Source of the DNA: a virus
Length of the DNA: 64,000 nt
Virus record (IMG/VR): IMGVR_UViG_3300042291_000228
Coordinates: 1 to 64,000 of that record
Strand: one strand, 5' to 3'
How positions within the stretch are numbered: position 1 is the stretch's first letter; each line of letters opens with the position of its first letter. Positions 15,007-23,632 of the stretch are shown here, piece after piece. Below the pieces are notes generated by a model. It was given only the letters and a program-made list of their open reading frames with translations. It searched no databases and had not been told where the DNA came from. Both the position numbers and the translations under genes were made by a program.

Positions 15007-16032
15007 ATGTCATTATCTATAAACCCAATACAAAATCTTGCTTCAAAGATCGGCAGTGAGCTAGGCAATCTGGCCAATGCTGCAAATCAGTCTGCTGGCA
15101 ATTTCAGTATGCCTAATTCAAGTCTTGCCAAACAAAGTTTAGATGCCACTGTAAATAGACTTAGTGGCGGATTTGGCAGCAACTTAAATGGCATTACTGG
15201 AAAATTAAATTCATCTGGTGTTAGTAATTTATCCGGAACTGTGCAAAATTTTGCACAAAACGGTTTATCATCTCTGTCAGATGCTGCCAGCAGTTTTGCC
15301 ACAGCCGGAAAGAGCGTCATTGACAATATTGCATCAGGAGGCAGTATTGCTGGACTGGCCACAGGATTGTTAAGCGGACCAGCACAACAAGCGGCTGCAT
15401 TAGCAAATATAGGACTTGATTTAATTAGTGCTGCCAGAGCAAAAAATATTCCCAGCACCGCCACGTTAGCACTAGGCGAAGAAGCTTCGATAGTGCAGGT
15501 ATATCCCAGTAACGAAGGTGATTGGCGTATAAAAATTGATTCAATGTTCGGACAAATTATTTTTCCAACAACACCCTCTTTCAGTCTATCAAATAAAGCA
15601 AACTACAACAATCAAGAACTAGTCCACGCAAATTTCCCTCATCCTGTGTATAAAAATAGTACTTCAGATGATATTAGTATTAGTGGAGAATTTCCAGTTG
15701 AAACTGAAGAAGATGCTGCTAATTGGCTGCGCACAATTGCTCTAGGTCGTGGGTTGACTAAGATGTTTTTTGGGAATAGTTCTCCGCAAGGAAATCCTCC
15801 TCCAATTTGTACCTTGTCTGGATATGGTGAAGTATTAGGATTTATTCCTGTGGTGATAAAATCTTTTCAGGTTGATTTTAAAGATGATGTTCACTACATA
15901 CTTGCAGCAGGCGCATCCGTGCCTAGACTCAGTACTATACAAATCACTTGCCAGCCTGTGTACAGTAAAAGTTCTCAAAGAGGATTTAATCTTAGCGCAT
16001 ATGTTAATAACGGCGGCAGCATTTCTTTCTAA
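15007..16032 (+). CDS. Baseplate tail-tube junction protein (gp48/gp54-like)
   Basis: In T4, gp48 and gp54 sit on the baseplate and start tail-tube polymerisation. This 341-residue protein has a Ser/Asn/Ala-rich N-terminal half. Its folded C-terminal half includes IIFPTTPSFSLSNKANY, a segment with NFPHPVYKNSTSDDISISGEF, and VKSFQVDFKDDVHYI, the kind of beta-rich tube-like domain shared by gp48, gp54 and gp19. I cannot tell whether it is gp48 or gp54, and only one such gene is visible. It opens the plus-strand baseplate operon behind a late-promoter box and is followed 3 nt later by the gp53-like gene. Confidence 0.75.
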   Translation: MSLSINPIQNLASKIGSELGNLANAANQSAGNFSMPNSSLAKQSLDATVNRLSGGFGSNLNGITGKLNSSGVSNLSGTVQNFAQNGLSSLSDAASSFATAGKSVIDNIASGGSIAGLATGLLSGPAQQAAALANIGLDLISAARAKNIPSTATLALGEEASIVQVYPSNEGDWRIKIDSMFGQIIFPTTPSFSLSNKANYNNQELVHANFPHPVYKNSTSDDISISGEFPVETEEDAANWLRTIALGRGLTKMFFGNSSPQGNPPPICTLSGYGEVLGFIPVVIKSFQVDFKDDVHYILAAGASVPRLSTIQITCQPVYSKSSQRGFNLSAYVNNGGSISF

Positions 16033-16035
16033 TAT

Positions 16036-16347
16036 ATGGAAATTTATAAAAAAACTAGTCCTTGGTACATAACCAAACAAAATACACTGTATTTGGAATT
16101 ACTGACTCTACGGACGATTCCAATCTCTGATGATGATTTTAAATATGTTATTGAAAATCAATACAAGCATCGTCCGGATCTATTGGCATTTGATCTTTAT
16201 CAAGATGCAAAATTGTGGTGGGTATTTGCACAAAGAAACAGATCAATACTAAAAGATCCTATCTACGATTTTTCGCCCGGAACTACAATTTTCTGTCCAG
16301 CTAAGGCCAATATTAATGCTGCGTTATCAACCACTGCTGGAAGTTAA
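16036..16347 (+). CDS. 53: Baseplate wedge protein gp53-like
   Basis: The 103-residue product matches the core of the T4 gp53 wedge family. It has a short N-terminal YITKQNTLYLELLTLRTIP, then the conserved segment LAFDLYQDAKLWWVFAQRN, corresponding to NTLYGNPQLYWVLLMCN in T4. An aromatic/Pro stretch follows (DPIYDFSPGTTIF). T4 gp53 is 196 residues, so this is a compact version lacking the long C-terminal half. gp53 joins the wedge to the hub in T4. The gene is squeezed between its neighbours, with gaps of 3 and 2 nt, and has no obvious ribosome binding site, suggesting coupled translation. Confidence 0.75.
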   Translation: MEIYKKTSPWYITKQNTLYLELLTLRTIPISDDDFKYVIENQYKHRPDLLAFDLYQDAKLWWVFAQRNRSILKDPIYDFSPGTTIFCPAKANINAALSTTAGS

Positions 16348-16349
16348 TC

Positions 16350-18251
16350 ATGGCACTACCTAATATCTTAGAACAATTTGTTTCATACAATTGTTTGTTT
16401 ACGTTTTCTTGTGCTAGTCCAGCTCAGCTAAATTCTCAATCTTATCGCAGCGGTCAGTTGCCAAATGTCATTGTATCAAGTGCAGGTCGAGATGGTGCTG
16501 CAAGAGTACAAACAGCCTACGGTGCCCCTGAATATTTTATTGACAATCTTTCGATAACAAATTTTGTAGTTCCTACCAATGGCACAGGGTCGGGACCTTG
16601 GTCAAAACTTGAATTTGAAGTATTTGAACCTTACAGTATGGGACTATTTCTTCAGAGCTGTCAGGCAGCAGCGGTGAATTCCGGATACAAGAGTTATCTT
16701 GATAATGCTGCCTATGTGTTGAGATTGGAATTTGTAGGATGGACCGGACCAGGAGAGAGTATGACTGTAGGACCATTTAATTGGTTAGTAAAACTAATGA
16801 ATGCAAATTTTACAGTCAATGAAGCAGGCAGCACCTACAAGGTAGAATGTTTCCCCTACAATCATGTGGCATTATCTCAGCAGATGAACAAAGTTTTTAA
16901 CGACGTAAAACTTGTGGGCAAAAACAGCAACGAAGTGCTAGTAGATCATCCTGAGTTTAGTTTAGTATCTTTTTTAAACAAGAGAGAAGATCAACTTGTA
17001 AAAGATCAGAAAAAAACCTATCCGGACAAGTACAATATAGAATTTGTAGGAGATAATCCCTATGGCCGCAGTCCCGGTAATGATCTAGAATTTACACCAG
17101 AAAGCCAAGGCGGAACTGAAAAACCCAAACGTGCAGGAGACATCTACGACGAAGCCAGCGGAAAAATTATTAGGGGAAAAATGTCTATCAATCCTAAAGA
17201 AAAGTCTCTGCAATTTAGTCAAGATACCAGCATCACAAACATCATTGATCAGGTGATTCTCAGCACTAGAGAAGCTAGAGATCGAGCAACCAACGAAGCA
17301 TTAATTGACGATCAAGGTAGAGTAACTTGGTGGAAAACCAACGTTGATGTAAAACTATTAGATCTTGATCCCAAACTTAAGGATTTTTCTAAAGAAATTA
17401 CTTTTAGAGTGCAGCCTTATAAAATACATCACAGTGCTTATCTATCGCCAGAAGCCACAAGTAAAGGAATAGCAGCCTGCAAAAGTGCCGCACAAAAAGA
17501 ATACAACTATATATACACAGGTCTAAACACAGATATCATTAAATTCAACATTGAAATAAAAAATATGCTGTTTACAGCTATTGATCCTAACAAGGTTGAA
17601 GACTCGGGGGGTGTTGCTAATAATTCTACAAACACATCTAGACCTAGCCCCACAATGACTAGTAAACAGGCACAAGGAGCCTCAGCTCCATCGGTAGGAG
17701 GAGGTGCTGCTTCTGCAAAATTTGATATGGCCACGGGAAATATTCCGTTCAAAGGCGGGTCAGGTCAAACCAGTACCGAACAAAAAATCGCCAATGAATT
17801 TTATATGGCTTATCTTAACAGTGTAGGAAATCAAATAAATCTAGATTTAGAAATTTTAGGCGATCCCTATTTCCTTCCTGAAGTTGGATACAGTAATTTT
17901 CATAGTGACAGTGACGATCAAGTAACTGAAAATGGAACCATGAATCACGAAGCCACAGATATTTGGGTGGTGGTAAATTTTAGAACTCCTGCAGATCCAG
18001 ATGCTGGAGGCGCGGCCGCTGCTGATCCCGGCGGTTATTATTTTCCTGAAGGACAAAGTCCCAGTCCGTTTAGTGGATTGTTTAAGGTTACAAAAGCAGA
18101 AGCTAGATTTAAAGGCAATTTATTCACACAGGTAATAGCAGGTTTTAGGATACCTGCTCAAGATCAAAGCGGCAGTGGAGATGTATTCCCAACAAAAACA
18201 GATAAACCAGAACGAGATACCGGAACATATATAAACGCTCCGGGAGCATAA
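16350..18251 (+). CDS. Baseplate hub protein, gp27-like
   Basis: This 633-residue protein lies where T4-like marine phages carry the central hub protein, directly before gp5, its partner in T4. Beta-rich stretches with many aromatic residues (FEVFEPYSMGLFLQS, LRLEFVGWTG, FNWLVKLMNANFTVNEAG, YKVECFPYNHVAL) fit the tube-like hub domains. The middle contains a charged, flexible segment (residues about 210-280) and a Ser/Thr/Gly-rich linker near 425-460. The C terminus VTKAEARFKGNLFTQVIAGF is typical of hub proteins. T4 gp27 is shorter (391), so loops have grown. It is followed after one base by gp5. Confidence 0.7.
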   Translation: MALPNILEQFVSYNCLFTFSCASPAQLNSQSYRSGQLPNVIVSSAGRDGAARVQTAYGAPEYFIDNLSITNFVVPTNGTGSGPWSKLEFEVFEPYSMGLFLQSCQAAAVNSGYKSYLDNAAYVLRLEFVGWTGPGESMTVGPFNWLVKLMNANFTVNEAGSTYKVECFPYNHVALSQQMNKVFNDVKLVGKNSNEVLVDHPEFSLVSFLNKREDQLVKDQKKTYPDKYNIEFVGDNPYGRSPGNDLEFTPESQGGTEKPKRAGDIYDEASGKIIRGKMSINPKEKSLQFSQDTSITNIIDQVILSTREARDRATNEALIDDQGRVTWWKTNVDVKLLDLDPKLKDFSKEITFRVQPYKIHHSAYLSPEATSKGIAACKSAAQKEYNYIYTGLNTDIIKFNIEIKNMLFTAIDPNKVEDSGGVANNSTNTSRPSPTMTSKQAQGASAPSVGGGAASAKFDMATGNIPFKGGSGQTSTEQKIANEFYMAYLNSVGNQINLDLEILGDPYFLPEVGYSNFHSDSDDQVTENGTMNHEATDIWVVVNFRTPADPDAGGAAAADPGGYYFPEGQSPSPFSGLFKVTKAEARFKGNLFTQVIAGFRIPAQDQSGSGDVFPTKTDKPERDTGTYINAPGA

Positions 18252-18252
18252 T

Positions 18253-19734
18253 ATGATTGAAAAAAGAGAAGACCAACGAGAAAATTCACAAGGTAGTCTT
18301 ACCGGTGCTCCTTATTTGGCTAAAATTATAGGGCATGCAGATCTGTTGTTTCAAGGCGGCCTTGAAGTTGTGCTTATTCGAGACTCTGGAAATCAAATAG
18401 GTAATGAAAGTCAAACCTATTTTGTAAAATATGCCAGCCCGTTTTATGGATGTACACCTTTTGAGTTCACTGGACAAAATGTCACAGCAGATGATTCTCA
18501 GATGAGCTATGGATTCTGGGGTGTTCCTCCAGACACCGGCGTAACCGGCATTGTGCTTTTCATAGACGGAAAACCAGATCAGGGCTATTGGGTGGCAAAT
18601 GTTCAAGATAAATTTCAAAATCACATGGTCCCTGCTATTGGCGGAACCACTGCGTATAAAACAGACGAAGACTATCAGCAGGAGGAACATCCGCTACCTG
18701 TGGTTGAACATAATAGAAAAGCCAACGAAGGCGACAAAAATTTAGAAATTGATAAAATACCTAGAGCTGTGCATCCTATTGCTAGACGATTTAAAATTCA
18801 GGGACTAACTAGAGATGAAGTAAGGGGAACCAGTACTTCTACGTCAAGACGAGATGTGCCAAACATGGTGTTTGGAATGAGCAGTCCTGGTCCTGTAGAT
18901 AGAAATGGCAAGAAAAAGTTTTTGGGAAATAGAGAAAGTCCAACACCAACACCAGTTCCGGTTCAAAGACTCGGAGGAACACATTTTGTTATGGATGACG
19001 GTGATGACAGATACTATAGAGAAACAAAGCCCACTGACGGAGCTCCTACCTATGTAAAAAATCCCGAAGGACTAAAAGATATTCCCTACAACGAACATTT
19101 TAGAATTAGGACTAGAACAGGACATCAATTGTTATTTCATAATTCTGAAGATTTGATTTATATCGGAAACAGCAGGGGCACAGCCTGGATTGAATTTACC
19201 AGCGACGGTAAAATTGACATCTATGCCGAGGACAGTATTAATATTAGAACTAAACAAGATTTTAATTTTGTTGCTGATAGAGATTTTAATCTAGAAGTTG
19301 GCCGTAATTTTAACCTTAAAGTAAACGGAGAAATGCAAGTTGAAACTGGTGCAAACTACAATGTGATTGTAGGTACTAACGGTAAAATTACCGTTGGCGG
19401 AACCATGGATTTAAATGTAACAGGTAGTTATAAAGAAACTGCCGCAGAAATTCATATGAACGGCCCAGTAGCAACAAAAGCGTTAAGATTAAAGACACAC
19501 AGTCTACCAGACCTTCCAGCACCCAACGAAGATGATGTAGACAGAACAGTTATAGTAAGAAGGATGCCCACAGCTGAACCGTATCCTTTCCACGAAAATC
19601 TAGATGCTACAAAAGTCAAACCAGATCTAACAGATCGAGACGTTGACGGTCGATATGAAGGCGAAAGTGCTAGTATGCGAACACCACCTAGTGATTGGCG
19701 CAAATACAAAAAACCCAGTGATACTCCGTTCTAA
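18253..19734 (+). CDS. 5: Baseplate hub needle gp5-like (OB-fold plus beta-helix, no lysozyme domain seen)
   Basis: gp5 trimers form the membrane-piercing needle under the hub. Residues about 20-130 form the OB-fold region (LAKIIGHADLLFQGGLEVVL, FYGCTPFEF, WGVPPDTGVTGIVLFIDGK). The C-terminal part is VgrG/gp5C-like with short beta-helix repeats (DFNFVADRDFNLEVGRNFN, then VNGEMQVETGANYNVIVG). T4 gp5 has a T4-lysozyme-type domain between these parts. Here the linker at about 150-260 is polar and Pro/Thr-rich, with no Glu-Asp-Thr catalytic pattern that I can see. The wall-degrading function therefore probably lies in the M15 domain of the tape measure protein. A GGGAG site lies 7 nt before the ATG. 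Confidence 0.85.
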   Translation: MIEKREDQRENSQGSLTGAPYLAKIIGHADLLFQGGLEVVLIRDSGNQIGNESQTYFVKYASPFYGCTPFEFTGQNVTADDSQMSYGFWGVPPDTGVTGIVLFIDGKPDQGYWVANVQDKFQNHMVPAIGGTTAYKTDEDYQQEEHPLPVVEHNRKANEGDKNLEIDKIPRAVHPIARRFKIQGLTRDEVRGTSTSTSRRDVPNMVFGMSSPGPVDRNGKKKFLGNRESPTPTPVPVQRLGGTHFVMDDGDDRYYRETKPTDGAPTYVKNPEGLKDIPYNEHFRIRTRTGHQLLFHNSEDLIYIGNSRGTAWIEFTSDGKIDIYAEDSINIRTKQDFNFVADRDFNLEVGRNFNLKVNGEMQVETGANYNVIVGTNGKITVGGTMDLNVTGSYKETAAEIHMNGPVATKALRLKTHSLPDLPAPNEDDVDRTVIVRRMPTAEPYPFHENLDATKVKPDLTDRDVDGRYEGESASMRTPPSDWRKYKKPSDTPF

Positions 19735-19745
19735 GGAAATAAATT

Positions 19746-20180
19746 ATGGCAAAAATATATACCAACACAGTTATTGCAAAAAACAAAGCCAGTCTAGGAA
19801 ATGCAAATTCAGGCAATTTTCGATACAGGGGATTTAGTTCTAAGGAATTTAAAAGAAACTACAAGTTGTACGATGCAGAATTGATCAAACAAGATCTCAT
19901 CAACCATTTCTATATTAGAAAGGGTGAAAAATTAGAAAATCCTAAATTTGGAACTATTATCTGGGATACGCTATTTGAGAATTTTACCCCAGAAATAAAA
20001 GCAGCAATTGCTAAAGATGTTGAAGAAATTATTAATTTTGATAAACGTGTAAAAGTAAACTCAGTGTCTATAGATAGCACACAACAAGGCATACGCATAG
20101 AAGCAGAAATAGTGATACTACCATTTGATATCACCGATACACTGCGTTTAGACTTTGATAGAGATAACACAATAACATAA
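19746..20180 (+). CDS. 25: Baseplate wedge protein gp25
   Basis: The 144-residue product is a gp25-like/GPW family wedge protein (T4 gp25 is 132 aa). Typical elements are YDAELIKQDLINHFYIRKGE, then NPKFGTIIWDTLFENFTPE with the conserved Gly-Thr region, and the C-terminal beta strands (RIEAEIVILPFDITDTLRLD). gp25 nucleates the inner baseplate and contacts the first sheath ring. The fold was once called lysozyme-like but has no clear enzymatic role. AAGGA precedes the ATG. It lies 11 nt after gp5 and is followed by the late promoter of gp6. Confidence 0.9.
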   Translation: MAKIYTNTVIAKNKASLGNANSGNFRYRGFSSKEFKRNYKLYDAELIKQDLINHFYIRKGEKLENPKFGTIIWDTLFENFTPEIKAAIAKDVEEIINFDKRVKVNSVSIDSTQQGIRIEAEIVILPFDITDTLRLDFDRDNTIT

Positions 20181-20200
20181 AATACGCATTTTATTTTTAC

Positions 20201-20208
20201 AATAAATA
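20201..20208 (+). promoter_or_regulatory. Probable late promoter for gp6
   Basis: AATAAATA, 18 nt before the ATG at 20227, in a 46-nt gap. AGGGA follows as ribosome binding site (20216-20220). Confidence 0.6.
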
Positions 20209-20226
20209 TCAGTATAGGGAACGAAA

Positions 20227-23200
20227 ATGACAACTACGTCTAGACAGAACAATTTAATTTTAAACCAGGACTGGAAAAGAATTTATCAGACCTTTAAAAA
20301 TGCTGACTTTAAAAGCTATGATTTTGAAAATCTGCGTAGGGTTATTATCACCTATCTTCGTGAAAATTATCCAGAAGATTTTAACGATTATATTGAAAGT
20401 TCAGAATATCTAGCACTGATAGATGCAGTTGCGTTTCTAGGACAGAGTCTAGCTTTCCGTACTGACCTAGCCAGTAGAGAGAATTTTTTAGAACTAGCAG
20501 AAACCAAAGAGTCTGTACTTCGATTAGCCCGATTGATTTCCTACAACAGCAGAAGAAATATTCCTGCACAAGGCTTAATTAAATTTGACACAGTGTCTAC
20601 CACAGAAGGGGTACTAGACAGCAACAACAAGAATCTTGCCAGCCAAACAATTATTTGGAATGATCCTACCAATTCAAATTGGTTAGAGCAATTTATTTTA
20701 GTTATAAATTCTGCAATGGCAGACAACACTGAATTTGGCCGCAGTCAGGGGACTGACACAATTCAAGGCATTGATTCACAACAGTATAGATTTAGATCTA
20801 ATTTTACAGATGTACCAATTTTCAACTTTGAAAAAATAGTGGCCAGTAGAAAGATGCCGTTTGAATTGGTAAGTACCAGTTTTATCGGCGCAGAAGATTA
20901 CTATGAAGAACCGCCTATTCCCGGCAGTCAATTAGGATTTATTTATAGACAAGACGGCAAAGGCAGTGCCAGTGCTAACACTGGTTTCTTTATGCTGTTG
21001 AAACAAGGCAGTCTAGAATTAACTGATTTTAGTGTTGATGTTCCTACCACAAACGAAGTTATTTCTGTTGATGTTACCGGAATCAATGATTCAGATGTTT
21101 GGTTGTTTGCCACAAATTCAGATGGCACACAAGGATCTGCGTGGACCAAGGTTAGCAGTATCACAGGCAGCAATATTGCCTACAACAGTATCAATTCAAA
21201 TATAAGAAATATCTATAGTGTGATTACCAAAGAAGATGATAAAATTGATTTGGTATTTGCAGACGGCACTTATGGCAACTTGCCCCAAGGAGCTTTCAAA
21301 GCATACTATAGAGTCAGTAACGGTCTCAGCTACACAGTTAGTCCTGCTGAAATGCGAGCAATCAATATTTCTGTGCCTTATATAAACAAAGCAGGTGTAA
21401 GACACGACTTATTGATCAGTTGTAGTTTGAAATATACCATTAGCACTGCAACAGCCTCTGAAGACATTGACAGTATCAAAGCCCGTGCTCCTGCAATTTA
21501 TTACACACAAAATCGCATGATCACTGGGGAAGATTATAATCTAGCCCCATTGTCCAGCAGTCAAGATATTTTAAAAGTCAAAGCTATCAATCGAACCAGC
21601 AGCGGCATCAGTAGAAATTTTGACGTAATTGATGCCAGCGGAAAATACTCAAGTGTAAATGTTTTTGCAGACGATGGAGTGATATACAAAGAACAAACAG
21701 AAAGAACAGAGTCTTTCAAGTATACCAACAGAATTGATATTATAAATTACATCAGAAACAACATAGAACCCCTGTTGACCAACACAGATGTGTATAATTT
21801 TTATCTAACAAATTTTACAAAAATACAATTCACAGATTCAAACACACTTTGGACGCAAACTACCAACGATGTAAATTCATCCACGGGCTATTTTATCAAC
21901 AACATAGATCAGTCATTATTCAAAGTTGGAACATATACCACTAACTCTTTGAAATATGTGTTTGCAGGAGCACTGATTAAATTTCAACCTCCTGCCGGTA
22001 AGGCCTTTAAAAAGGGTGCGATCGTCAACGTCAGTGCCGCAGATGTAGAACAGACAGATAGAATTTGGGTTAAAGTTGTTAAAATTACAGGAGACGGAAC
22101 TAACGCTGGCCGCGGAGCATTGGCCAACGGACTTGGTCCTATTGTGTTCAATGATGTTGTACCTACAGGAGCAATTGCGACACGGATAGTTCCTAGATTC
22201 GTCAACAACTTGCCAACTGCTCTAGAAAATGAAATGACCAATCTCATTAGCTTGAATGTGAATTTTGGTCTAAGATATGAGTCTATAGAAAGTTCTTGGA
22301 AAATTATTACCTCTGCAAATATTGATCTATTAAATGATTTTAGTCTAGGTCGTGCCGGAGATACTACTAACAGTAATCTAGACACGTCTTGGATAGTAGC
22401 GTTTGTAAGACAGCCAGACAGTTATAATGTGAGAATCAGAGGACTAGATTATATTTTTAGAAGTCTAGAACAGAACAGATTTTATTTTGATGTAAATCAA
22501 AAAACTTTTGATAGAACAACTGGAAAAACAGTCAAAGACAAAGTTAATATTCTTGGAATAAATTCCGATAACGGCTTGATAAATGCTTTGAAAAATGACA
22601 AAACATTTGAAGTCAGTGATGTAATCAAATTTGAAGATGGTTATCAAAGTGCCAATGAAATAAAACTATCATTTGCCGACAGCGACGACGATGGTGTTAT
22701 TGACAACCCTGATTCGTTTGAACAGATAGTTGGTCAAGATCTAGATCTAAAATACTTGTTTTTTTATAAAACAACAGATGCTTCCGGATACACAACGTAT
22801 TCTTATGTTGATAACATCAACGATACTATTCTAATTAGACAAACTGAAAGCAATATTATTATTTCTGATTATGTCAACGGACAATTAATTTATTTTTATG
22901 CCAGTAATGAAAATAGAATAAAGCGTGTTGACCTAGGCACTAATACCTTGATAATCGAATCTGATTACAAAGCAGTGATAGGTCGAGCCGATCTCAAATT
23001 TCAATATATTCATAATGCCAACATTGATCGAAGAATAGATCCTAGTGTAAGTAATATAATGGATATTTTTCTTTTAACAAGAACCTACGATACTGAATTT
23101 AGAAAGTATATAGCAGGAGCCATAAGCCAACCTGAAGTTCCAACTAGTGACGCATTGAGAATAGCATTCGGAACGCAGTTGAATTTAATTAAATCTATCA

Positions 23201-23628
23201 GTGATGAATTAATCTATCATCCTGTAAATTACAAAATTCTATTTGGTAGTACAGCCGATCCTAAACTACAGGCACAATTTAAAGTGGTCAAAAATCCCTA
23301 CAAAACAATCAATGATAATGATCTAAAGGTAAGAATAGTTTCGGCAATCAACAGTTTCTTTGATATTAACAATTGGGATTTCGGAGACAGATTTTACCTA
23401 GGAGAATTAATTACATACATTACCAACGAAGTTGCACCGGATGTTAGTAATCTTGTGATCGTACCTAGACAACCAGACCAAACATTCGGTAGTCTATTTG
23501 AAATACAAAGTCAACCAGAAGAAATTTTTATCAGCGGCGCAACAGTAGATGATATCGTAATTGTTACAGCAATTACTGCGGTTGAAATACGTGCAGATGT
23601 GGCATCTATAGTAAACTCAACACAATAA
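20227..23628 (+). CDS. 6: Baseplate wedge protein gp6
   Basis: gp6 is the inner wedge ring protein whose dimers join the six wedges (J protein family). The N terminus is characteristic: LILNQDWKRIYQTFKNADFK, YLRENYPEDFNDYIESSEY, then LIDAVAFLGQSLAFRTDLASRE. The centre has TQNRMITGEDYNLAPLSSSQ and the C terminus DINNWDFGDRFYLGELITYI, the strongly conserved end of J/gp6 proteins. At 1133 residues it is much longer than T4 gp6 (660), with extra beta-rich middle domains between about residues 530 and 900. It follows gp25 as in T4-like marine phages and is followed 4 nt later by the giant gene. Confidence 0.9.
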   Translation: MTTTSRQNNLILNQDWKRIYQTFKNADFKSYDFENLRRVIITYLRENYPEDFNDYIESSEYLALIDAVAFLGQSLAFRTDLASRENFLELAETKESVLRLARLISYNSRRNIPAQGLIKFDTVSTTEGVLDSNNKNLASQTIIWNDPTNSNWLEQFILVINSAMADNTEFGRSQGTDTIQGIDSQQYRFRSNFTDVPIFNFEKIVASRKMPFELVSTSFIGAEDYYEEPPIPGSQLGFIYRQDGKGSASANTGFFMLLKQGSLELTDFSVDVPTTNEVISVDVTGINDSDVWLFATNSDGTQGSAWTKVSSITGSNIAYNSINSNIRNIYSVITKEDDKIDLVFADGTYGNLPQGAFKAYYRVSNGLSYTVSPAEMRAINISVPYINKAGVRHDLLISCSLKYTISTATASEDIDSIKARAPAIYYTQNRMITGEDYNLAPLSSSQDILKVKAINRTSSGISRNFDVIDASGKYSSVNVFADDGVIYKEQTERTESFKYTNRIDIINYIRNNIEPLLTNTDVYNFYLTNFTKIQFTDSNTLWTQTTNDVNSSTGYFINNIDQSLFKVGTYTTNSLKYVFAGALIKFQPPAGKAFKKGAIVNVSAADVEQTDRIWVKVVKITGDGTNAGRGALANGLGPIVFNDVVPTGAIATRIVPRFVNNLPTALENEMTNLISLNVNFGLRYESIESSWKIITSANIDLLNDFSLGRAGDTTNSNLDTSWIVAFVRQPDSYNVRIRGLDYIFRSLEQNRFYFDVNQKTFDRTTGKTVKDKVNILGINSDNGLINALKNDKTFEVSDVIKFEDGYQSANEIKLSFADSDDDGVIDNPDSFEQIVGQDLDLKYLFFYKTTDASGYTTYSYVDNINDTILIRQTESNIIISDYVNGQLIYFYASNENRIKRVDLGTNTLIIESDYKAVIGRADLKFQYIHNANIDRRIDPSVSNIMDIFLLTRTYDTEFRKYIAGAISQPEVPTSDALRIAFGTQLNLIKSISDELIYHPVNYKILFGSTADPKLQAQFKVVKNPYKTINDNDLKVRIVSAINSFFDINNWDFGDRFYLGELITYITNEVAPDVSNLVIVPRQPDQTFGSLFEIQSQPEEIFISGATVDDIVIVTAITAVEIRADVASIVNSTQ

Positions 23629-23632
23629 AATT